Assembly: GCA_963733265.1 (NCBI GenBank)
Contig: CAVTCF010000003.1
Span: 1-64,000, forward strand
DNA from: PALSA-1006 sp963733265
GTDB taxonomy: Bacteria; Pseudomonadota; Gammaproteobacteria; Burkholderiales; Gallionellaceae
Reading direction: 5' to 3'
DNA: 64,000 nt
The position numbers and the translations under genes are program-made. Below the pieces are notes generated by a model that made no database searches, was not told the origin of the DNA, and was given only the letters and a program-made list of their open reading frames with translations. Below are positions 52,045 to 60,133 of this stretch, in pieces (the first letter of the stretch is position 1; each line of letters opens with the position of its first letter).

Positions 52045-54304
52045 TACCGTGTCACCGCTGGCAGAAAAATTGCGCATTTTATTGCGCGAATCCCGCTGGC
52101 TATTGTTGGTGGCGGTTGCCTTGTACCTTATCCTCATACTTTATGGTTATGACCGTGCCGATTCGGCCTGGTCGCACAGCGCCAGCAAAGCTCTGGAAAC
52201 TCACAATCCCGGTGGTTTAGTTGGCGCATGGTTATCCGATCTTTTGCTTTATGCATTTGGTTTTTCCGCATGGTGGTTGGTGGTATTGATGTTGCAGCGT
52301 GTGTGGGCGAGCTACCGCAATATTCGGGCGGACAGCCTGTTTGCCGAACGCGCAGTGTGGGTCGTCTCTGTGGGTTTTTTCATACTGCTTATTTCCAGTA
52401 GTGCCTTGGAAGATTTGAGGCTGTACACTTGGAAAATAGCCTTGCCGCTGGCACCGGGCGGTATGCTTGGCGCAGTTCTGGGCAGTTTGCTGGCACGCCT
52501 GATCGGATACACCGGAGCGACTTTATTCTTGCTGGCATTAATTGCGGTAAGTTTTAGTTTGTTTACCGGATTGTCGTGGTTGCGCTTCATTGATCGCCTG
52601 GGCGAAGTAATCGAAACAAGTTATCTGTGGGCGCGCAACGCTTGGCAGACCAGACAAGATAAGCGCATCGGCGCGCAGGCAGTCAGCGAACGTATTGCGG
52701 TGGTGGAAGTGGAAAAAAAACGCGTGGTAGATCATCAGCCCATACGTATCGAATTGCCGGTTGTAGAGGTGCAGCGCTCCACCCGCGTGGAAAAAGAAAA
52801 GCAGGTGTCGCTGTTCGACGATATGCATGATTCTGCACTACCCCCGCTGCATTTGCTGGATCAGCCACGGCATGAAGTTGAAGTACTCTCTGCCGACACG
52901 CTGGAATATACCTCGCGTTTGATCGAGCGCAAACTCAACGATTTTGGTGTGGAAGTTAAAGTGGTTGCGGCGTATCCGGGGCCGGTTATCACGCGCTACG
53001 AGATCGAGCCAGCGGTGGGAGTGAAGGGAAGCCAGATAACCAATTTGGTGCGCGATCTGGCGCGCGCATTATCAGTGGTTAGTATTCGTCTGGTCGAAAC
53101 CATTCCCGGAAAAAGCTATATGGCTTTGGAGTTGCCCAATCCAAAACGGCAGATGGTGCACTTGTCCGAGATACTGGGTTCGAAAGTATACGCCGATATG
53201 GGGTCTGTGCTGACGATGGCGATGGGTAAGGATATTGCCGGAAAACCAGTCGTGGCAGATTTGGCCAAGATGCCGCATGTGCTGGTGGCAGGCACGACCG
53301 GCTCGGGCAAATCGGTGGGTATCAATGCCATGATTCTCAGTATTCTGTACAAGGCGACACCGCAAGAAGTGCGCATGTTGTTGATCGATCCCAAGATGCT
53401 GGAACTCTCCGTCTATGAAGGCATCCCGCATTTGCTGGCGCCCGTCGTGACAGATATGCGCCAAGCGGCATCGGGGCTGAACTGGTGCGTGCAGGAGATG
53501 GATAAACGCTACAAGCTGATGTCCGCACTCGGTGTGCGCAACATGGCGGGCTATAACCAGAAAGTGCGCGAAGCGGTCAAAGCGGGCAAACCACTGACTA
53601 ACCCGTTCACGCTTACGCCGGAGAATCCGGAAGCGTTGGAAGAGTTGCCGTTCATCGTGGTATTCATTGATGAGCTGGCCGACCTGATGATGGTGGTGGG
53701 CAAAAAAGTGGAAGAACTCATTGCCCGGCTGGCGCAGAAAGCGCGCGCTTCCGGTATCCATTTGGTGTTGGCAACGCAGCGCCCTTCGGTGGATGTCATC
53801 ACCGGACTCATCAAAGCCAATGTGCCGACACGTGTGGCGTTTCAGGTTTCGAGCAAGATAGACTCGCGCACGATTCTGGATCAGATGGGCGCGGAAGCCT
53901 TGCTGGGGCAGGGAGACATGCTCTACTTGCCGCCGGGTACAGGCTACCCGCAACGCGTGCATGGCGCTTTTGTGTCCGATCAGGAAGTACATCGCGTCAT
54001 TGAACACCTTAAGTCGCAGGGTGAAGCCAACTACATTGAAGGTGTACTGACCTCGATGGAAGAACAAAGCGATGGCGGCGACTTGGATGGCGGCGCGGAT
54101 GCCGAGACTGATCCGCTGTACGATCAGGCAGTAGCTGTCGTGCTTAAATCGCGCCGGGCTTCGATTTCCTTTGTACAGCGAGACCTGCGCATTGGCTACA
54201 ACCGTGCCGCGCGCCTTATTGAGCAAATGGAAAAAGCCGGGATCGTGACGGCGATGCAGCATAATGGCAATCGTGAAGTGATTGCTCCGAACCGGGAAGG
54301 GTAA
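52025..54304 (+). CDS. ftsK: DNA translocase FtsK
   Basis: 759 residues from ATG 52025. Four N-terminal membrane helices (about 20-185), a linker, and the RecA-like motor with Walker A AGTTGSGKSVGIN, Walker B FIVVFIDELADLMM, the FtsK core (RLAQKARASGIHLVLATQRPSVDVITG), and a C-terminal gamma winged helix (ISFVQRDLRIGYNRAARLIEQMEKAG) that reads KOPS sites. It moves chromosome ends at the septum and activates XerCD. The linker is short compared with E. coli FtsK, as in SpoIIIE-like forms. Followed by lolA and rarA, the usual order in proteobacteria. Confidence 0.96.
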   Translation: MNQLANNTVSPLAEKLRILLRESRWLLLVAVALYLILILYGYDRADSAWSHSASKALETHNPGGLVGAWLSDLLLYAFGFSAWWLVVLMLQRVWASYRNIRADSLFAERAVWVVSVGFFILLISSSALEDLRLYTWKIALPLAPGGMLGAVLGSLLARLIGYTGATLFLLALIAVSFSLFTGLSWLRFIDRLGEVIETSYLWARNAWQTRQDKRIGAQAVSERIAVVEVEKKRVVDHQPIRIELPVVEVQRSTRVEKEKQVSLFDDMHDSALPPLHLLDQPRHEVEVLSADTLEYTSRLIERKLNDFGVEVKVVAAYPGPVITRYEIEPAVGVKGSQITNLVRDLARALSVVSIRLVETIPGKSYMALELPNPKRQMVHLSEILGSKVYADMGSVLTMAMGKDIAGKPVVADLAKMPHVLVAGTTGSGKSVGINAMILSILYKATPQEVRMLLIDPKMLELSVYEGIPHLLAPVVTDMRQAASGLNWCVQEMDKRYKLMSALGVRNMAGYNQKVREAVKAGKPLTNPFTLTPENPEALEELPFIVVFIDELADLMMVVGKKVEELIARLAQKARASGIHLVLATQRPSVDVITGLIKANVPTRVAFQVSSKIDSRTILDQMGAEALLGQGDMLYLPPGTGYPQRVHGAFVSDQEVHRVIEHLKSQGEANYIEGVLTSMEEQSDGGDLDGGADAETDPLYDQAVAVVLKSRRASISFVQRDLRIGYNRAARLIEQMEKAGIVTAMQHNGNREVIAPNREG

Positions 54305-54387
54305 GAAAGTTAAGGGATAAGGGCAAGGCTTCTGCTCCGACGTTTACCATGACTCTTTTTTCTTCTCCAATAATCAGGTATTGAATC

Positions 54388-55005
54388 ATGCTGAAAAAAA
54401 TTCTAAGTATTACTTTCTTGTCGTTATTCGCGACCATCGCGCACGCAGCCGCAATCGACAAGCTCAAATCATTTGTCGCAGCCACGCATTCGGCACAGGC
54501 GAATTTCAGCCAGGAATTGCTGGATAAAAACGGTAAGCGCATCCAGTTCGTTACGGGGGTGATGCAGTTCGAGCGTCCGGGAAAGTTTCGCTGGGAATAT
54601 CAAAAGCCGTATGAACAAATTATTGTCGGAGATGGCAAAAAGTTTTGGTTGTACGATGTTGATCTGAATCAAGTGACGGTGAAAAAATTGGATGCGGCAC
54701 TGGGCAGCAGCCCGGCTGCATTGCTTTCGGGAAGCAATGAAATCGAGCGCGGTTTTAATCTCACTGATACAGGCGTAAAAGATGACCTTGACTGGCTGCA
54801 AGCCGTGCCAAAATCAGCCGAAACATCATTCACCAAAATTCTCATGGCGTTCAACGCGAAGTCGGAGCTGGTGGTGATGGAATTGCATGATTCGTTTGGT
54901 CATCGTACAGTGTTGCGATTCTCCGAACTAAAGAATAATCCATCTTTGTCATCTCAACAGTTCAAATTCGTCCCGCCACAAGGAGCCGATGTACTCGGTG
55001 AGTGA
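54388..55005 (+). CDS. lolA: Outer-membrane lipoprotein carrier LolA
   Basis: 205 residues with a signal peptide (about 1-20, ending AHA-A). Family regions: FSQELLDKNGKRIQF, GVMQFERPGKFRWEYQKPYEQIIVGDGKKFWLYDVDLNQVTV and QFKFVPPQGADVLGE. LolA carries lipoproteins across the periplasm from LolCDE to LolB. It ends at 55005, 5 bp before the rarA ATG at 55011. Confidence 0.94.
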   Translation: MLKKILSITFLSLFATIAHAAAIDKLKSFVAATHSAQANFSQELLDKNGKRIQFVTGVMQFERPGKFRWEYQKPYEQIIVGDGKKFWLYDVDLNQVTVKKLDAALGSSPAALLSGSNEIERGFNLTDTGVKDDLDWLQAVPKSAETSFTKILMAFNAKSELVVMELHDSFGHRTVLRFSELKNNPSLSSQQFKFVPPQGADVLGE

Positions 55006-55010
55006 CGCCC

Positions 55011-56327
55011 ATGAGTAGCGCCGACTTATTTGCTCCCAATCAACCTGCCGCGCCACTGGCCGAGCGTTTGCGTCCAAAACATATTGACGAGGTGATCGGT
55101 CAATCTCATTTGTTGGGTGAGGGTAAGCCGCTGCGTCTTGCATTTCAGTCGGGCAAGCTGCATTCAATGATTCTGTGGGGGCCTCCCGGTGTGGGTAAGA
55201 CTACGCTGGCCAGATTGATGGCGTCAGCGTTCGATGCCGAGTTCGTGCCGTTATCTGCGGTATTGTCAGGCGTGAAAGACATACGCGAAGCCATTGCGCA
55301 AGCCGAGAGAACATTGCAGCAAAACGGTCGTCACACAATTCTGTTTGTGGATGAAGTGCATCGTTTCAATAAGTCGCAGCAAGATGCTTTTTTGCCGTTT
55401 GTGGAACAAGGCTTGGTTACCTTTATTGGCGCGACAACTGAAAACCCCTCGTTTGAACTGAATAGTGCGTTGCTGTCACGGGCACAAGTGTATGTGCTCA
55501 AATCACTATCGGAAACAGAGATAGGGCAATTATTTGAGCGTGTGCAGCAATCTGCAATGCAAGGCATCGCATTCGACGCGGCAGCGAAAGAGCGCATTGT
55601 CGGTTACGCGGACGGTGATGCGCGCCGCTTGCTTAATGTGCTGGAACAATTGCACACAGCCGCGCATGCCTACGGAGTCAGCAATATTGATGTAACATTT
55701 CTCGATAATACTCTTGCCCAGAAATTACGCCGTTTTGATAAAGGCGGCGAGGCGTTTTATGACCAGATCTCCGCGCTACACAAGTCGGTGCGAGGCTCCA
55801 ATCCGGATGCGGCACTATATTGGTTTGTGCGCATGCTGGATGGCGGTGCCGACCCTCGCTATCTGGCACGGCGTATTGTGCGTATGGCTTGGGAAGACAT
55901 CGGCCTTGCCGACCCACGCGCGATGCAATTGACCAATGATGCCGCAGAAACCTTCGAACGTCTGGGTTCCCCCGAAGGTGAATTGGCGCTGGCGCAAGCG
56001 GTGATGTATCTCGCCATTGCAGCGAAGTCTAACGCGGGTTATGTCGCGTATAATGCCGCCCGCGCCTTCGTCAATCAGGACGGTTCGCGCGAAGTGCCGT
56101 TGCACTTGCGCAACGCGCCGACAAAATTGATGAAAGAATTGGATTACGGCAAAGACTACCGTTATGCCCACAACGAAGAAGGCGGCTATGCGGCTGGCGA
56201 AAATTATTTTCCCGACGACATGCCCGAAGTGAATTTCTACGAGCCGACGGATAGAGGGCTGGAAGCGAAGATTGCAGAGAAGCTAGCGCATTTGCGTGAG
56301 CTGGATGCTAGAGCGAAAAAAACTTAG
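55011..56327 (+). CDS. rarA: Replication-associated recombination AAA+ ATPase RarA
   Basis: 438 residues from ATG 55011; a GTG at 55002 would add three. LAERLRPKHIDEVIGQSHLLG, Walker A WGPPGVGKTTLARL, Walker B ILFVDEVHRFNKSQQDAFLP, sensor 1 IGATTENPSFELNSALLSRA, and the MgsA C-terminal part (HKSVRGSNPDAALYWFVRML, ARRIVRMAWEDIGLADPRA, PVHLRNAP-like PLHLRNAPTK). It works at stalled forks. Its stop TAG overlaps the left end of repeat copy C. Confidence 0.95.
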   Translation: MSSADLFAPNQPAAPLAERLRPKHIDEVIGQSHLLGEGKPLRLAFQSGKLHSMILWGPPGVGKTTLARLMASAFDAEFVPLSAVLSGVKDIREAIAQAERTLQQNGRHTILFVDEVHRFNKSQQDAFLPFVEQGLVTFIGATTENPSFELNSALLSRAQVYVLKSLSETEIGQLFERVQQSAMQGIAFDAAAKERIVGYADGDARRLLNVLEQLHTAAHAYGVSNIDVTFLDNTLAQKLRRFDKGGEAFYDQISALHKSVRGSNPDAALYWFVRMLDGGADPRYLARRIVRMAWEDIGLADPRAMQLTNDAAETFERLGSPEGELALAQAVMYLAIAAKSNAGYVAYNAARAFVNQDGSREVPLHLRNAPTKLMKELDYGKDYRYAHNEEGGYAAGENYFPDDMPEVNFYEPTDRGLEAKIAEKLAHLRELDARAKKT

Positions 56328-56744
56328 CCGCAGAGAACACAGAGGTCACAGAGATAGCAGTGGTAGATCAACTTACAGAGAAGATAATTGCTGCGGCTAT
56401 CGAAGTACCCAAAACTTTGGGCTCCGGGTTGCTTGAGTCCATTTACGAAGAGGCATTATGTTTCGAGCTGGGTTTGATGAAATTGTTATTTCAAAGGCAG
56501 TTGGCGATTAACGTGTCGTACAAGGGGCATGTGATACAAGGGCAACGTTTGGATTTGTTGGTTGAGAACGAAGTGGTTGTTGAAGTAAAGTCCTTGCGTG
56601 TTCTTCCAGAGGTGGCGACGGCACAATTACTTTCCTATCTAAAAGCCACTGGACTTAAACGTGGTCTGTTACTGAATTTTGGAGAGAAACAGTTGGTCTC
56701 AGGTGTTAAGCGAATTTCTCTGTGATCTCTGTGTTCTCTGTGGC
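56327..56744 (+). mobile_element. GxxExxY gene flanked by near-perfect 28-bp inverted repeats (copy C)
   Basis: Left end 56327-56354 and right end 56717-56744 are inverted repeats matching at 26 of 28 positions. Each is built of three 9-mers (GCCGCAGAG, AACACAGAG, GTCACAGAG against CTCTGTGAT, CTCTGTGTT, CTCTGTGGC). The ORF at 56360-56725 fills the inside and its last codons are in the right end. It is inserted between rarA and serS. Gene-less relatives are at 45243 and 47296. Confidence 0.65.
56360..56725 (+). CDS. GxxExxY family protein, PD-(D/E)XK nuclease-like
   Basis: 121 residues. The family motif GxxExxY is in GSGLLESIYEEALCFEL (about 21-37); the nuclease-like core has Asp in RLDLLVENEVVVEVKS, giving D-x(8-9)-ExK of the PD-(D/E)XK fold (about 73-87), then QLLSYLKATGLKRGLLLNFG. 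Start GTG 56360, with AGAGA in the repeat as the only possible ribosome site. The family is widespread in bacteria with no proven role. Here it is enclosed by terminal inverted repeats, and the stop codon lies inside the right one. Confidence 0.85.
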   Translation: MVDQLTEKIIAAAIEVPKTLGSGLLESIYEEALCFELGLMKLLFQRQLAINVSYKGHVIQGQRLDLLVENEVVVEVKSLRVLPEVATAQLLSYLKATGLKRGLLLNFGEKQLVSGVKRISL

Positions 56745-56769
56745 AAATTGTTTTTGAATTGAGGTTTTC

Positions 56770-58065
56770 ATGTTAGACATACAAACATTAAGAAATGACT
56801 TGGCAGCAGTAGCAGCACGATTGGCAACACGCGGATATGTGTTAGATACCGCGAAGTTTGAGCAACTGGAAGCAGAGCGCAAAACTATTCAAACGCGTAC
56901 GCAAGAGCTGCAAGCCAAACGCAATGCTTCTTCCAAGTTGATCGGGCAAGCCAAGGCCAAGGGCGAAGATGTCTCGGCTATCATGGCGGAAGTAGGCGCT
57001 TTGGGCGATGAGTTGAAGCAGCTTGAATCCAGCTTGCCCCAAGTACTTCAGGATTTGGATGCATTTTTGTCCATCATTCCAAATACGCCACATGCGAGTG
57101 TACCTGTTGGAAAGTCGGAAGCGGATAACCTTGAAATGCGCAAAGTCGGTGATATTCCAAAATTCGCTTTTGAAGTTAAGGATCATGTCAGTATCGGTGA
57201 AGGATTGGGCGGTTTGGATTTTGAAACAGCAACCAAAATTGCGGGCGCTCGCTTTTCCTTATTGAAAGGCTCGCTGGCCAGATTGCATCGTGCACTTGCC
57301 CAGTTCATGTTGGATACGCACACCGAGAAGCATGGCTACACCGAGACTTATGTGCCTTATTTGGTTAATGCCGAGTCGATGCGCGGCACCGGGCAGTTGC
57401 CAAAATTTGAAGAAGATTTGTTCCGTGTGCCGAGAGTGGTTGGTGATGAAGGAGAGAAGAATTTCTACCTGATCCCTACCGCCGAAGTCCCCGTTACCAA
57501 CATGGTGCGCGATGAGATCGTGCCATTGGAAAAACTACCCCTGAAGTTCGTGGCGCATACGCCCTGCTTTCGTAGCGAAGCAGGCTCATACGGTCGCGAT
57601 ACACGCGGCATGATCCGCCAGCATCAATTCGACAAAGTAGAACTGGTACAGATAGTGCATCCGGAAAAGTCCTACGAGAAGCTGGAAGAGTTGCTCGGCC
57701 ACGCTGAAACGATTCTGAAACTGCTCGGTCTGCCGTATCGCGTGGTGAAATTATGTACCGGCGACATGGGTTTTTCAGCCGCGACCACTTACGACATCGA
57801 AGTATGGTTACCCGCGCAGAATACCTACCGCGAAATTTCTTCATGCTCCAACTTCGAGGCATTCCAGGCGCGTCGCATGCAGGCACGCTTTCGCAACGCG
57901 CAAGGCAAGCCAGAGTTGCTGCACACGTTGAATGGTTCCGGCTTGGCTGTTGGCCGCACGCTGGTCGCTGTGTTGGAAAACTATCAACAGGCTGACGGTA
58001 GCGTGACCGTACCGGAAGTGCTGCGTCCTTACATGGGCGGGCTGACAGCGATTAACGCAAGCTAG
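56770..58065 (+). CDS. serS: Seryl-tRNA synthetase
   Basis: 431-residue class II aminoacyl-tRNA synthetase. N-terminal antiparallel coiled coil (about 1-105) that grips the long variable arm of tRNA-Ser; motif 2 (FVAHTPCFRSEAGSYGRDTRGMIRQHQFDKVE) and motif 3 (NGSGLAVGRTLVAVLEN); TAEVPVTNM and CSNFEAFQARRM bind Ser-AMP. The ATG has GAGG 6-7 bp upstream, 20 bp after the end of repeat copy C. Its 3' end overlaps the convergent transglycosylase gene by 14 bp. The tRNA-Ser gene lies 1.4 kb away. Confidence 0.97.
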   Translation: MLDIQTLRNDLAAVAARLATRGYVLDTAKFEQLEAERKTIQTRTQELQAKRNASSKLIGQAKAKGEDVSAIMAEVGALGDELKQLESSLPQVLQDLDAFLSIIPNTPHASVPVGKSEADNLEMRKVGDIPKFAFEVKDHVSIGEGLGGLDFETATKIAGARFSLLKGSLARLHRALAQFMLDTHTEKHGYTETYVPYLVNAESMRGTGQLPKFEEDLFRVPRVVGDEGEKNFYLIPTAEVPVTNMVRDEIVPLEKLPLKFVAHTPCFRSEAGSYGRDTRGMIRQHQFDKVELVQIVHPEKSYEKLEELLGHAETILKLLGLPYRVVKLCTGDMGFSAATTYDIEVWLPAQNTYREISSCSNFEAFQARRMQARFRNAQGKPELLHTLNGSGLAVGRTLVAVLENYQQADGSVTVPEVLRPYMGGLTAINAS

Positions 58066-59440
58066 GAATTTGGGGGCGCGGGCGCTTTAAGCCAAGATTG
58101 GAAGAAGAGGAGTCCGACCTTTCTTCAAGAGCCAGCCGATTGAGCATGTCGTAGTAAAGGCGCACCGTCTCAACTAGAACAACTGCTTCCCCGCCGCGTG
58201 CATGACCGTGTTTTGCCTGGTCAAAATATGCGGGCCGGGAAAGTAACGGCATGACCTTCCTCACGTCAGACCAAACATCAGGATTTAGGCTCGATTTCAT
58301 CGCCAGCACTCGCGCGTCTTCCAAATGTCCCATGCCCTGATTGTAGGCTGCCAACGCCATCCACGTGCGTTCCTTGTCTTCGATGCGTCCGGGTAAAGAC
58401 TCTTTCAGCAGTTGTAAATACTTCGCTCCGGCGATAATGCTGGCATGTGCATCCAGCCGGTCATCAATGTTCATACGATCTGCCGTTTCTTCGGTCAGCA
58501 TCATCATGCCGCGCACATTGGTGTAAGAAGTGGCGAGTGGTTCCCAGTGTGATTCCTGATAAGCCAAGGCGGCGAGCAATTGCCATTCGATACCGGTTAA
58601 AGTTGCAGCCTCTTCAAACCATTGCTTAAAGTGTGGCAACACAGTTTGCGCTTTGTTGACGAAAGTGACCGCATCAACCGGTTCCAGGCGTTCATTATGA
58701 CCGTAATGACGGTCTATCAAAACGGCCAAGGTGCCGTCATTTTTTATACCGGCAAAAAAATCATTGGCAGCATCGAAAAGTGCCGTATCGACATTGTCCG
58801 CAAATGCCCATGCCAGATGAGATTGGGTGTTCAAATCGAACGCATCGCCGAGTTGCGGATAGAAGTTACGTGCCGACGCGATCTGCTCTTCGTTCGCCAC
58901 GGTACAATCAAGTTTGCTCTCAGCTACTTCTTTTAAGAGTCCGGCAACAGGCAGTTGATGCCTTACGGCCCAATGCAAATTGGGTTGGTGTTCAGCAATG
59001 GTGCGAAGCGCATTTTCCTGTGCGGATTCGGCTAATACTTCAATTGACCGATTCGCCAGATCGTCAAGACGTGTTGGCGTTTTGTCTTTGCAGACGACTT
59101 GCTCACTCAACGTATGATAAGACGTAGTAAAGTGTAATGACGAAATGGAATTGATGCGCAGCCCGGCGGCAGCCAAATGGACTTTATGTGTGGCGAGAGC
59201 TTGGGCAATGTGATCGGAATCCATCGGAACAGGCTGAACTTTCAGATGCATCCGCTGCGCAAACAGGGTTGCCAACTCCAACTCAAAGTCAATATCGTCA
59301 TTTGATCCTGCTGGTGGTAGTGCAACGTACAGCTCTCCATCATGCCAATCGGGCGCAGCCCAAGTGGCAATAAAAATCGCCCACAGGCATACACCAATGG
59401 CGATAAAAGCGACGGTTTCCCAGATTATTACTTTAGGCAT
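58052..59440 (-). CDS. mltF: MltF-like membrane-bound lytic transglycosylase
   Basis: 462 residues. One N-terminal membrane helix (about 7-28), a periplasmic binding-protein-like domain (about 38-265) and an SLT lysozyme-like domain (about 280-430) with the catalytic Glu in AYQESHWEPLATS, then TNVRGMMMLTEETA and LAAYNQGMGHLEDARVLA. It cleaves peptidoglycan with 1,6-anhydro ring formation. The order of domains matches MltF. No clear SD before the ATG. Confidence 0.9.
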   Translation of the reverse strand: MPKVIIWETVAFIAIGVCLWAIFIATWAAPDWHDGELYVALPPAGSNDDIDFELELATLFAQRMHLKVQPVPMDSDHIAQALATHKVHLAAAGLRINSISSLHFTTSYHTLSEQVVCKDKTPTRLDDLANRSIEVLAESAQENALRTIAEHQPNLHWAVRHQLPVAGLLKEVAESKLDCTVANEEQIASARNFYPQLGDAFDLNTQSHLAWAFADNVDTALFDAANDFFAGIKNDGTLAVLIDRHYGHNERLEPVDAVTFVNKAQTVLPHFKQWFEEAATLTGIEWQLLAALAYQESHWEPLATSYTNVRGMMMLTEETADRMNIDDRLDAHASIIAGAKYLQLLKESLPGRIEDKERTWMALAAYNQGMGHLEDARVLAMKSSLNPDVWSDVRKVMPLLSRPAYFDQAKHGHARGGEAVVLVETVRLYYDMLNRLALEERSDSSSSNLGLKRPRPQIPSLR

Positions 59441-59509
59441 GGAAACATTCTGCCCGATTTTTATGTCTTGCTGGTAAAATGCGCGCCGCCATGCCCTTAG
59501 CGGGGCTAC

Positions 59510-59597
59510 GGAGAGGTGGCAGAGTGGTTGATTGTACTTGACTCGAAATCAAGCGTACCGTAAGGTATCGGGGGTTCGAATCCCCCCCTCTCCGCCA
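59510..59597 (+). tRNA. tRNA-Ser (anticodon CGA)
   Basis: 88 nt with encoded CCA: acceptor GGAGAGG/CCTCTCC, anticodon stem CTTGA/TCAAG with loop CTCGAAA (anticodon CGA), a long variable arm (GCGTACCGTAAGGTATC region) typical of tRNA-Ser, and T-loop GTTCGAATC. Its 3' end is the attachment site of the element at 59583-63988. Confidence 0.97.
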
Positions 59598-59598
59598 A
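59583..59598 (+). repeat. attL: 16-bp direct repeat at tRNA-Ser 3' end
   Basis: CCCCCCTCTCCGCCAA, the end of the T-arm/acceptor plus CCA and one base. The exact copy is at 63973-63988. Confidence 0.88.
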
Positions 59599-59610
59599 GC
59601 GATGAATATA

Positions 59611-59635
59611 AGCCAGTGTATCTACTGGCTTTTTT
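59611..59635 (+). terminator. Terminator for tRNA-Ser, carried by the element
   Basis: AGCCAGT, 6-nt loop, ACTGGCT, then T5 (59631-59635): a 7-bp stem with a T-tract 14 bp after the tRNA. It lies inside the inserted element, so the tRNA uses a terminator brought by the guest. Confidence 0.85.
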
Positions 59636-59652
59636 CATTTGAGTATTGTTCT

Positions 59653-59680
59653 GGTCTTACCGTAGGTCTTACCCGCTGAC
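59653..59680 (+). repeat. Arm-type repeat pair, left
   Basis: GGTCTTACC at 59653-59661 and 59665-59673 (12-bp period) followed by CGCTGAC. The same 28-bp layout, with four mismatches, is at 63833-63860. Such repeats near both att sites are typical integrase arm-binding sites. Confidence 0.65.
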
Positions 59681-59685
59681 ATTGC

Positions 59686-59934
59686 TTAGAGATATTCCCA
59701 CCATGCTTTGCGAGTGCGTGCGCCGCTCAATTCGTGAACTTTCACTACAGCAGCTAGTAATTCCACCTTGGCGCGCTCTAACGCCTTTTCCCTGTTGCGT
59801 TGGCCGACAATAACATTCTGGGATGATACCGCCTTGCCCTTTGCTGTCTTAGCGCCCGTAGACCTCTCCCAAGGCTTCCAAAAGTGAATTAGTTCTGACT
59901 GTCGCCGCCTCTCTTCTAGTGTCCAGTGTCGCAT
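59686..59934 (-). CDS. Small basic protein of the integrative element
   Basis: 82 residues, rich in Arg, Lys and Trp: MRHWTLEERRRQSELIHFWK, then PWERSTGAKTAKGKAVSSQN. The RxxELIxxWKPWxxSTGxKTxxGKA pattern is one I associate with small uncharacterised proteins on proteobacterial islands. No domain named. It is the last gene before attL, 200 bp beyond the relaxase gene. Confidence 0.6.
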   Translation of the reverse strand: MRHWTLEERRRQSELIHFWKPWERSTGAKTAKGKAVSSQNVIVGQRNREKALERAKVELLAAVVKVHELSGARTRKAWWEYL

Positions 59935-60133
59935 CGTTCATGCCCTCTGTTAATAGTTCGTTAGCCGATAAAGTGCGTGGTTATTGTTTAGTTATTCTGT
60001 TGAAATAATGCTTTAACCCCTGTAACTGATTGGTTTTAGTGTTGCGTTACAGTTCGGATATAAGTTCGGACATAACCCTCGTAAATCCGTAGTTTGTGAG
60101 GCTAATGGCTTGAGCAAAATAAACATTAGTTTG

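Noticed and set aside
53072..54262. A 396-codon open frame opposite ftsK
   Set aside because: It lies wholly antisense to the motor domain of ftsK, is rich in His, Arg and Cys as expected from reversed codons, and shows no domain.
58622..58936. A + strand ORF opposite the transglycosylase gene
   Set aside because: The minus strand has intact MltF-like motifs over the same bases.
59935..60133. Gap in the integrative element examined for oriT
   Set aside because: Only short GTTCGGA direct repeats are seen; no inverted repeat like known MobV nick regions.
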